A stretch of 64,000 bases of DNA from the NCBI GenBank assembly GCA_023091665.1, contig JALJCQ010000013.1, positions 1,984,001-2,048,000 on the forward strand, in the 5' to 3' direction. Positions within the stretch are counted from its first letter, which is position 1, and every line of letters begins with the position of its first letter. A program made the translations under genes and the position numbers. The DNA is from Pythium myriotylum (Eukaryota > Oomycota > Peronosporomycetes > Pythiales > Pythiaceae). Shown in pieces: positions 20,357 through 29,550 of this stretch. Under the pieces are notes generated by a model, which was given only the letters and a program-made list of their open reading frames with translations, ran no database searches and was not told where the DNA came from.

Positions 20357-22525
20357 TCACGCGGATTCGGCGAGTTCAGGGTCGCCTTCTTCTTCATCGT
20401 CGTCGTATACTTCGTCTCGGGATAGTGTCCGGTTGCTGTCAACTTCATGACGCTCGTCCATGTAATTCTGTCGAAACATGGTAGGTCAGCTATCTTCTCG
20501 TCGATGTAACTGGGTAAATGATGCACATACCGCCAATAGGAGACCACGCACGTGGTCAGTGGTCGCGTCGAGGACACTTGAGCCTAGTAAACCTATACGT
20601 CGAGCCTCATCATCTTCCCAATCACTGATAGCTCGGTCTCGCAGATCGAACACGTGTTCTCGTCGCCTCTTCTCGTTTTCTGCTTCTGTAAGCTGTGCGT
20701 AGTACTCCTTTTCCTCGTCCGTCATCTTTCGCCACATATCACCGAGTATCTTACGTGACTCAGCAGCTGATCGCTTATGCTTTGGTCCCGAGAACAGGTC
20801 TTTTTGAACTTGACAAAACAAAATAAACGGGTTGATTGGACGTGGAGCTTTTGTTTCCTGTTCGTTTGGAACTTGTCAATGGTTTGATACGAAGTGTGGG
20901 CAACAAGTGAATCTCACCTTGCGGAATTTCGGTGACCTCTTCGGTGCTTGACCATTTGCATGGGGCATCCCCATCGTTTTCTTCGGCACAACAGACCTAA
21001 ACCATGAAGGTGAAGCGATAAGCACAAGCGATGTGGCGTTTCATGAACCATTGAACAAACCTTCGTGCGGCACTAAGTTTGGCAGTGAAGTATTGAAGCT
21101 CTTCAGGTCCAAGCTCACTAACGACGGGTTGCCAAAGCACTTATTCGCCACAATACGAATTTAGCACATAGTGAATGGATGGTTCGAGTTGAGCGCATAC
21201 CTGCATCTTCAGGTTCACGCACGACAGTGTCTTCCACAGGATCGATTGTACTAATACCGAGGGATCGCGGCTGTACCAAACCCTGCGCAGCGGCTTTCTG
21301 TGCAAGTGGGTCATTTCCAATCCATTGCTTGCCGAAGATTATCCTCCTGTATCCATAAACTTGTTCACGAATAGAGAATGCGATGGCGGACTCGAACACG
21401 GGTGGCAGGTTCAAGTCGGCACAAAGTGTTGTTGCAAACACCTCGGCATCATTAAGATCACTGCAGATATCCCATTCAAATTGGTCGCGGAGCTGTTCAC
21501 GGAATGCAGTGTCAGTATTGAGCGCTACCCTCGCATCTTTGGAGCATATTGCGGCACCTACAGAGACAGACCCAATGACAATATCCAAATGAATCGGATG
21601 TAGCGATTCTGATGACACATCAACAAACGACGAGAATGTGATGATCTGTCGTTTGATGGATTCGCTAATGGCATCCCTGACGACATCACTGAGATGTTCG
21701 TCACGTGCGATACATCCAGCGATCTCATCAGGTGACACTCCATGCGCGGCCGCGTTAATGAGCAATGTGTCCTGATAACGAACGCCGTCGACGTCAACGT
21801 CAATTCGTACGGGGCAGACGAAGTCTGCCGAGGGTCGTAACCGCGATAGAGTCTCGAACTCTGATAAGGCCTTGACTACAGCTTTCCGTTTGCGCTTTCT
21901 ATTGGCGACACCGGGGACATCACCAGTCGGCTGGGCATCATGGGCTAAACTATCTGTGCTGGATGTCACCGGTTGGAAGACACTGCGTCGGTCGGTCATG
22001 TACCGAGCAAGCTGCAGCGGTCACAACATCACGCGGAGTACACCAGCCCGACCGATTAGAGGTCATACCTTCGTCCCACCACTCGAGCACTGGTACCCAC
22101 CTGCGGTATTGAATGCGCCCGTCGCATCGTAAGCATGGCAGGAGCTAACAGCTTGGATGCAGATCGCTTAACAATGTTTGCGGCCTGGGCGATCTCATAG
22201 CGTGTGAGCAATTTCTCGACAGCATGCTCCATCTGCCAGTTGACACCCATCCCAGTCAGTCACCATTGCATTCTTCCGTGCTCGGCCTGCTGCCGGTGCC
22301 CACCTCAGGTGACGCATAGCTCGCTCGCTGTACTGCTACTGTCGCTTGGCGGTTCTCAGGCGACAAATACGTCCGGAGCTTGTCTAGGTCCCAGCCGAGC
22401 TGCTTGGCGACGTGTTCCTCTGGCAGCGCGTGTCGCGCGACGAGCCGCGCGAGCTTCTCGGCTGGCGGGAGAGGCTGCAGCACGGCCGCTTGGCCGTTCT
22501 GCGGGCCGCCATGGTGGCTGCTCAT
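20357..22525 (-). CDS. SNF5/SMARCB1-domain protein fused to an HMG box
   Basis: Seven exons (minus: 22525-22304, 22232-22101, 22011-21201, 21139-21061, 20996-20918, 20857-20531, 20467-20357) join in phase to give 586 residues. After two N-terminal helical exons, residues about 170-330 form a SNF5 domain with its two repeats. The second repeat reads DQFEWDICSDLN, then LCADLNLPPVFE and AIAFSIREQVYGYRR, diagnostic of the SWI/SNF core subunit. A basic linker (APKRSPKFRK) leads into a complete HMG box: RPINPFILFCQ, KILGDMWRKM, EKEYYAQLTEAENEKRR. The protein ends in an acidic tail (DDDEEEGD). In animals SNF5 and an HMG subunit (BAF57) are separate proteins of one complex. A two-gene reading, with the second starting at MGMPHANG, remains possible, but exon phases are continuous. 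Confidence 0.78.
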
Positions 22526-22800
22526 CGACGTAGCGGCTCCTGCGACGATCCGCAGGGACGCGACGGACAGCTCGTCGCTTTCGCGCGCTTTGCAGTCGTG
22601 GGGGTTGGTCCGATCTGTTTTTCCAAAACCACAAACCCACCAGGCGAAGCCGAAAATTCATGAATACACCCTGGAAATGTTTCCAAATACAAGTGGACCA
22701 CGCATGATTCATGTATTTATGGAGAAAGACAAGTTTGTTTATGGAAAGTCTCGCGGAGGATGGGGAGTCGACGAGAGCAGGACGGGGACGCCACACATGA

Positions 22801-23208
22801 TCATGTGCACGCATCCGCAGTCGGGAGCGGCTCGACAGTGGTGTTCTTGGGGGCTTGGTCGGATTGGGAAATGATGCCTTGTCGCCGAAGCTCTTCTTGG
22901 AACTGGAGGAGCGCCTGAGTTGCATTGGAGGCGGCAACAATCTCAGGGCTCTGAGCCCCAATCGCATCGGAAGCGAGAAGCGGTACCATCGCGTTGCGTC
23001 GGCGAGGCGTGCGCGCGGCTAGAGGAGGCGATTGCACCGCTTGCTCGCTGCCCGTCGAGGTCGAGACGATATTGGTGGCTGGGCTCGCTCGAGGGGAATC
23101 GGGGATGTGGAATCCCATGATTCGAGATCGATGCGTGTTCTGTACAAGCAGCGTCGAGATGCCGCCAGTGCCGATGGAAATGGCGGGAAGTCCGACAATG
23201 ACGCCCAT
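22801..23208 (-). CDS. Possible small protein, unrecognised
   Basis: This frame of 135 codons begins MGVIVGLPAISIGTGG and ends with a stop at 22801. The first 20 residues are hydrophobic and Gly-rich. The rest is Ser/Pro/Ala-rich with a C-terminal helix (ATQALLQFQEELRRQG). A frame upstream (to about 23370, including DGCSCLSSAAEDAAVG) could be a first exon spliced at the TTAG before the ATG, but I could not prove it. No family is recognised. It diverges from the coiled-coil/LRR gene. Confidence 0.35.
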   Translation of the reverse strand: MGVIVGLPAISIGTGGISTLLVQNTHRSRIMGFHIPDSPRASPATNIVSTSTGSEQAVQSPPLAARTPRRRNAMVPLLASDAIGAQSPEIVAASNATQALLQFQEELRRQGIISQSDQAPKNTTVEPLPTADACT

Positions 23209-23444
23209 AGACTAAGAGCCCAACTGCGGCGTCCTCTGCCGCTGATGAAAGGCAACTGCACCCATCGTCCTTCAAGTTCAAACTGGCCAATGGAGCGAGA
23301 TGGTCGGAACCGTAATTTCGTCCAGCTGGAACACCACCGTTGAAAGAACTAAATATGGGTACAGCCTCCATGACCATGAGTCCTGCCTGACATGGGCCAA
23401 GTGGTGGGCGGTCTCATCTCGCGACGCCTTCCGCTGAGGGCGAC

Positions 23445-26402
23445 ATGAGCCAGTCCCCATTCCGAGTCGGTTCGAGCGGCAACGATGCTGGATCGCTGTT
23501 GTCCGTCATGGTGCAGAAGGGCACCCGCGAGACCCGCGCGAACGAGGCGCTCGCGATGAAGGACGAGCAGATGAAGATCCTGAGCGAGCAGAACTCGCAT
23601 CTGCTGGCCTCGCTCAATGTCATGGACGACGAGATCAATGCGCTCAAGATGCAGAAGCTCCGTCTCGAAGAGGAGAACGGCGCGCTTCGCGATCAAAACT
23701 TCGAGCTCCAGAGCAAGACGCGCGCGGCCGAGAGCAACCTTCTGAAAGTACAAACAGGCATGGAGGAGCGAGACACGCAAATCAAAGTGCTGACCGACCA
23801 CAACACCGAGCTACTGCGGCTGCTTGAGCACGAGGAGTCGCAATCATCCGCACTCGCGAAGGAAACAAGCACCGTCAAAGGTGAGCTCGAAGCCCTCCAG
23901 ACAAGGTTCGCATCGCTCCTTGCAACGGCCAAGACCCACGAGGAGATTGCGACCAAAGCAACTCGCGAAGGACAACTCCGCGCAGAGGAGGTCCGCCTGC
24001 TACGTAATGAAAGCGACCAATTGCGGTCTTGCAACACCGAGCTCAAGATGAAGACACAGGTTGAGGTGGAAGCTCTCCAGGAACAGCTACGCGTCCGCAA
24101 GGAGAAACAGTATCAACTACTTGAGAAGATTCAGCAGCTCGAAGAAGCTAAGCGCCATGCTGATGACCAATTAAGCGTGACCGAAGAGAAGCTTCGCAAA
24201 TACCACGAACGAAACCAAGAGCTCGAAACCCAACTGCAGCTGGAGTCGAAGGCCAAGCGGGCGCAGGTCGACGCCAACAAGAATTTTTTCATCGAGAACG
24301 GCAACCTGCTCAAGGATAAACAAGAGTTGCAGCAGCGATTGGAGAAGGCTGAGCAGGAACGTACTCGTATGGAGGCTGAAAATCGCGACTCGGCGGACCA
24401 GCTCCGTGAGATGGCAGAGAAAGTGTTTCAACTGCTCGAGCGTCTTAAGCTTGCCGAGTTGGGGAAAACCAAAGCGATAGAAGGGTTGAAGCAGAAGGAG
24501 CTAGAGATGTTGGCGCTGAAAAAGAAGAACTCGCGATTATTGAAAGAAGGGACCAATGAAGGAAAAGCACGCGCGAAGTCCGAGATGGACAAGAAGGTGC
24601 TGCTTGAGCAAATACAGGCACTGAAGAAACACAACTCGCAGTTGAGCATCCGTTGCAGCGAAGAAGTTAAGGCTAAACTGAAAGAATCAGAGGAACGCAA
24701 GGATTTTGAGGAGAAAATCAAGACTATGAGTGGGCGCATTGCGTTCCTGCTCAACAAGATGCAAGCGGATGAAGAGGCCAAAATCGTCGCCAAGGAGGAG
24801 ATGAAGAAGATGCACGCACAAATCACCAGCTTGCAGGAGAACACATCTGAACTTACGCACAAGCTTTTCTCAACCGCCGAGAGTAATCGCGTAGTCACCG
24901 AAGCTTTACGGTGTAAGCACGACGAGCTGGACGCCATTACCATCAAATTCGAAGCATTGCAGAAGAGAACGGCTGAACTGTCCGTCGCATTTGAGAACGC
25001 GGGATTGGCGAACCCACTGGATCCAAAATCAAACCCAGCGAAAGGAACTAACAATCAAGATCAGCATCCGGATGACGTAGTTGCAGCCTCGAATGGCTAC
25101 TTTTATGTTGAATCTCGTGCTTCTCACGGTGGTCTCTTGGTCATCAAAGCGAAGCGCACGAATATGTCGACACAAACTGTTCAGCGAGCCGTTGATTTCC
25201 TTGATAAAACATCGACCAACGCATTCCTCAAGCGTGCGCAAAAGAGCGTGAACACAAAGTACATGCTTGTCGAGCGTATTGCCTTTTTGTTAGCAAGTGT
25301 GATGGCAGCAGAAGACGCTAGCGATGACATTCGTGAGCAACTTACGCTTAAGAGCGAGCAGATTCAGCACCTGGCCCGAAAAACACAGTTGATACAGGAG
25401 AAGCTCACATACGAGGAGGACGCTAAACGCAAGACCCTGCTACGATACGTCCACGAGATAAAATCGAGGCAACTCGTTCTTGGGGCGAACGAAGACACTG
25501 GTGTGCTCAGACTTCTGGAGAGTGGAGTTGGCGACGAAGAGGTCCACGCGATCGCGGCTCTTTTACGGAACGCACCGAACGTGACGGAGTTACAGCTGCG
25601 GGGTAATACGATCACTAATGACGGAGCACGAGCGATTGCCGCCATTTTAGGTGTCGGCAGTGTTTGTCAGCTGCGATTAGTTGATCTAAGGGGTAACCGT
25701 ATTGGGCGAGAAGGCATCAGAGTTCTCGCAGAAGCATTAGAACGGAACGACCGTGTAAAACATGTATATGTCCACGCTGGGGGCAAGATTGAGGCATTAG
25801 GAACAACCATCACGCCACAGTCGATTGTGAACTCACAAGTGATGACCGGTGTGGTCGCTTCATCATCGACTGAATCGGCCACGACCGGATTGATAGGTGT
25901 CGAGACAATTTGTGTCGTTGACGTGAGGGAGCAAATTCCAACAACTGAAGACGATCCTTCACGGGATCTTTCTCCGGAGCACGTAGATACACCATCTGGC
26001 TCTCAATTGCCGAAAGGTGGAGGTGGAAATGAAGGCGTGCTCAAACTCAAAATCAAAGACTGCGCTCGAGTATCCGCAGGTAACATGGCATCCTCTGCCG
26101 AGAAGGACAGTGGCCGGTTGTTTTCTCGTGTCAGGCTCATGTCGGCACAGTCGCTCAAAAAGCCCAAGCAGAAACTACTCGCTAAAAAGAAGAAGCAGGA
26201 GGAAGCCAAGCGTATTATGCGCAAAGAAGCTGAGTGGAACGGCCGTGCCGGTGGCATGGATGTCTCGGCCCAATCGCCTTGCGGAACCGACAAGAGATTG
26301 CCACCCATCACATCGTCCAATGCTACTTCTCAGCCGCTTGCGGGATTGGTTGGTCGAACTTACTCAGCTCCAATCCTGAAGAAAACCCCCGGCCCCGAGT
26401 AG
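23445..26402 (+). CDS. Long coiled-coil protein with a short leucine-rich repeat block
   Basis: A single exon encodes 985 residues. Residues about 35-520 are continuous heptad-like coiled coil rich in Glu, Lys, Leu and Gln. A non-coiled link (about 520-640) leads to a second short coil and then to LRRs of the ribonuclease-inhibitor kind (about 700-780: VTELQLRGNTITNDGARAIAAIL, LRLVDLRGNRIGREGIRVLAEAL in separate repeats). The C-terminal 200 residues are disordered, with a Lys-rich helix (KPKQKLLAKKKK). Coiled coil plus LRR is common in basal-body and flagellar proteins, but I see no specific orthologue, so the role is unknown. The ATG at 23445 is the first in frame. Confidence 0.85.
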   Translation: MSQSPFRVGSSGNDAGSLLSVMVQKGTRETRANEALAMKDEQMKILSEQNSHLLASLNVMDDEINALKMQKLRLEEENGALRDQNFELQSKTRAAESNLLKVQTGMEERDTQIKVLTDHNTELLRLLEHEESQSSALAKETSTVKGELEALQTRFASLLATAKTHEEIATKATREGQLRAEEVRLLRNESDQLRSCNTELKMKTQVEVEALQEQLRVRKEKQYQLLEKIQQLEEAKRHADDQLSVTEEKLRKYHERNQELETQLQLESKAKRAQVDANKNFFIENGNLLKDKQELQQRLEKAEQERTRMEAENRDSADQLREMAEKVFQLLERLKLAELGKTKAIEGLKQKELEMLALKKKNSRLLKEGTNEGKARAKSEMDKKVLLEQIQALKKHNSQLSIRCSEEVKAKLKESEERKDFEEKIKTMSGRIAFLLNKMQADEEAKIVAKEEMKKMHAQITSLQENTSELTHKLFSTAESNRVVTEALRCKHDELDAITIKFEALQKRTAELSVAFENAGLANPLDPKSNPAKGTNNQDQHPDDVVAASNGYFYVESRASHGGLLVIKAKRTNMSTQTVQRAVDFLDKTSTNAFLKRAQKSVNTKYMLVERIAFLLASVMAAEDASDDIREQLTLKSEQIQHLARKTQLIQEKLTYEEDAKRKTLLRYVHEIKSRQLVLGANEDTGVLRLLESGVGDEEVHAIAALLRNAPNVTELQLRGNTITNDGARAIAAILGVGSVCQLRLVDLRGNRIGREGIRVLAEALERNDRVKHVYVHAGGKIEALGTTITPQSIVNSQVMTGVVASSSTESATTGLIGVETICVVDVREQIPTTEDDPSRDLSPEHVDTPSGSQLPKGGGGNEGVLKLKIKDCARVSAGNMASSAEKDSGRLFSRVRLMSAQSLKKPKQKLLAKKKKQEEAKRIMRKEAEWNGRAGGMDVSAQSPCGTDKRLPPITSSNATSQPLAGLVGRTYSAPILKKTPGPE

Positions 26403-26549
26403 CCTGGACGCTAAGTAATAGATAGAGATCTCGATTCAGAATGATTGGTATAAATCAAAACATAACTACCGTATCATTTGGTGTTCATGTCATCGATTCC
26501 TGCCTCAAGCTTTCGCGTATCGTTGTTGTGTACATTTATGCCGTATGGG

Positions 26550-29473
26550 TCATACTAACGCGCGAAGATCTCCATTCGCATCAGTCTCTGTAATCACTTG
26601 ACTTGTTGTAGATATCACATTCATATCCACCTTTCGCTCTGTAGATGGAAACAACATTGTGAGCTCAACCTTCCACAACATATTATATCCATTCCGTACT
26701 TCGTACCTGTTGGTTCGTTGTCATCTAGCGTAATGAGCGCGTTTACTTGATCTAGCAAAGAGGAGGGTGTGATGGCATCTGTAGAAGTATTCCCAGGTAG
26801 ACCAAGTGCTTGCGATAAAGCCCCGCCATTCCGCTCATTCATGGAAGATAGAGTATCTGTCAGCGAGCGGAAGAGTTCGGCTTCCACAGCACGCGAATTA
26901 TCCTGGCTGATTTGTGCAAGCTGAGGTGATGACAATAGTCCGTTGCGTACCCAGCAGTGACGGATCAAGGGTGATGGAACTGCGTCCCAAGCCTGAGATA
27001 CCCACGCAATCTCTTCGGACGCTTGAATCTTGTCGAGAAGACCACACTGGTTGTCTGCCCCTGCGCCGGACACGACTGTATCCATCCATTTTTGCACAAC
27101 TGCCGTTAACATTGCCTGGCGAAAGGCTGCTTTAAAAACTCGAGATACGCCATGGTGGAGGGGTTGATGATCTTGTGTAGCTTGCGGCGGCAGCAAATAG
27201 AGAACTAAGTTTTCAAATCGGTATCCTTGCTCAAATGATCCTGCGGGATCAACCAGTTGTGCGAACTCCACGTGCGAGGGGCTGGCATCCATAACGATAT
27301 ACCAGGTCTCGAGCCGTTGCTTAGCCTCTGAACTGACCGTATGGAGATACAAGGCTAGTGCAGTTGTATCCTGCCACGCGTCTTGTTGCGCAGATATGAA
27401 CACATTCGGTTGGCTCTTTTGCAGCGCCTCAGCTGCTTCGACGTACGTTTCCGGTATCAGCACTTGAGGCTTGAATTTCTCGCCAGCAGCGTTCACCATC
27501 AGCGCTACAGTCATTCGATCAGTACCATCAGTCCCAATATCTTTCACATCTGGGGCTGACAGTGCTTTCGGTAAGAGTGCAACTTCGTCCATATTCCAAA
27601 TGCACTGCACCGGCACGGCCCGAAGTCGCTGGGTAACGTCTGCTACGAAGATATTTAAGTTGAGAGGTTCTGATGGGCTTGCTGGTACGGTCCCGCCGCT
27701 ATTTGGCCCAGATCGTCGATGATATTCCCGCTTCGATGCAGTGCGTAAGTTTCGCCTCTGGAGATACCGGTGCAACCAGCCATTCGAGGCTTTGAAGTCA
27801 CTCAATGATTGGACCACTTCAGGCTCTAAGCTACCCTTCCACTCGGCAAGAATCTTGTCCCGAAACTCGACGGCTTTCGACTGTAGCAGGTCTCCAGTAA
27901 TCTTCAGATTTGGGGCATCATTCTCTACCTGCACCTGCCACTTATACAGCATATCCTCAATTATAGAGAGTTTGTGCTGGTACTGCAACACTTTTCGGTG
28001 ATTGCTCTTGCCCGACATCACCTGGGCAGTGATAGCTTCACGCTCCTTCACCATTTTTGTGACTGCAGTTCGAGAAACCCCGAATTTTTCAGCGGCAGCA
28101 CCCTGAGATCCCCCACGTTCGACGAACTCCAATATCATGAGTTTCTCCTCATTCGTCTTGCGCACCCTCTTGGCCTTTGGATTCGTTGTGTTATCTGCCC
28201 CATGTTGAGAACGCGCGTTGCTTGAGCTTGTTGCAGCCGACGCGGTCGCTGCACGAGTCTTTCTGGTTGTTGGGATGGGTGCTGTATCGTTTGAGAGTGC
28301 AATTACACCCGCTGCTGACGCCGCTTCAACAAAGGAGGATCCTGGCACTGTTGCAGTGGGAACAGGCGTATTGGCAACTGTGTGGTGCTTTCCGGTCATC
28401 CCACTCATTATGATCTCACGCTCTTTCACCATCTTGGTCACCGCTGTACGGGAGACACCAAACTTTTCTGCGGCCGCAACGTGTGTCCCACCGTCATCGA
28501 CGAATGCTAGGATCGCAAGTTTCTCTTCTCTTGTCTTGCGAACCCTCTTCGCTTTGGGGACGACGGACCCACTGCTTGCACCACCGGTATCGCTGCCGGC
28601 ATCGGTCAATGCGTCGGCAGTTCGTTTGAGTTCATTGGCAACAGGCATAGACGTAGATAGGGAATGGTCAACCCCGAGTGGTGGCACCTGAAGTGATTGG
28701 TGAATAGCGGCAACAGCCTCTGGCGTCTTAGACGCATCAAATTGTGTCACTTGGGGGTTCTTTGTGCCTTTTAACGTGTCCAACTCGGTTGTCACTTCTC
28801 GCTTCCCAGATCCCGTCGTCGCATCTAGGTCGCTCACCGTATCAGACGCGACCTGCTTCGATTCATCAATCGCCACCGAAGAAGTACTTGCGGTGCCGCT
28901 TTGGACAGTAGAGTCCTTTACGATCTTGGTAACCTCAGCGCGCGAGAGTCCAAAGCGGCCAGCTGCAGCAGCTAGCGATCCGCCATTCGTCACAAACTCG
29001 GTAATGACATCTGTGGTTGGCGTCTTGGTCTTCTCCCCGGCGGCCGCATCGAGATTACTTTCGTCTGACTTGGCAGGCGAGCCGCCCGCTGTGGCCGACT
29101 GCAGGGCCTTGTTTGCCGCACGCCTCGAGCTTCGCCGCGCGCTCTCGGCCTCGTCGCTGACGGAGCCATTGTCGGCGGTCGCGTCCGCCGGGGGGGCCTT
29201 GGCGTTCGACGCGTGAGCGCTCGCGGCCGCCGCTTCCGGCGCGAGCGGCAGCGCTTGCGCAGCCTCCAGGATCTCCTTGCGCTCCTGACTCGCTCGCGCG
29301 CTGCGCGTCGACGCACGGGGCTTGGCGCCGTGGTTGTCGGTCATCGCGCTGTTCTTCCCGCGCTTGGTCGTGACTCGACTCACCCCCTCGCAAGACTGAC
29401 CTCCCGTTGGGTGTGTTCCCCTCTCGAGCATTTGAGTTGCCGTGAATACGGCCCTTTCGCCCGATTGAGACAT
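26550..29473 (-). CDS. Domesticated Tigger/CENP-B-like transposase protein with three pipsqueak-type HTH motifs
   Basis: Two exons (29473-26707, 26638-26550) give 951 residues. Three helix-turn-helix units lie near residues 151-190, 304-350 and 433-478. Units two and three share KAKRVRKT, AAAEKFGVSRTAVTKMVKE. A Tc5/CENP-B-type second DNA-binding domain (about 490-600, DFKASNGWLHRYLQRRN) is followed by a DDE_1 region. There, WNMDEVALL and MDASPSHVE retain acidic residues, but the usual third site (QPLDQG in relatives) reads QPLHHG. No terminal inverted repeats or target duplications were noticed, and the frame is intact. This suggests a host DNA-binding protein, not an active element. The true start may be ATG 29344. 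It diverges from TOP2. Confidence 0.82.
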
Positions 29474-29550
29474 TATTTCCGAATCACAAGGTGGTTCGTA
29501 TCACACTGGCTCACCATTCGAGCCACAGAGACCATTGCTCGAACAACGCA

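Noticed and set aside
20486..20996. HMG-box exons as a separate small gene
   Set aside because: Possible, but phases run on from the SNF5 exons, so the fused model was preferred; kept as the stated alternative.
26550..29473. Active Tigger-type transposon
   Set aside because: No terminal inverted repeats or target duplications noticed, catalytic site altered, and the gene is spliced.
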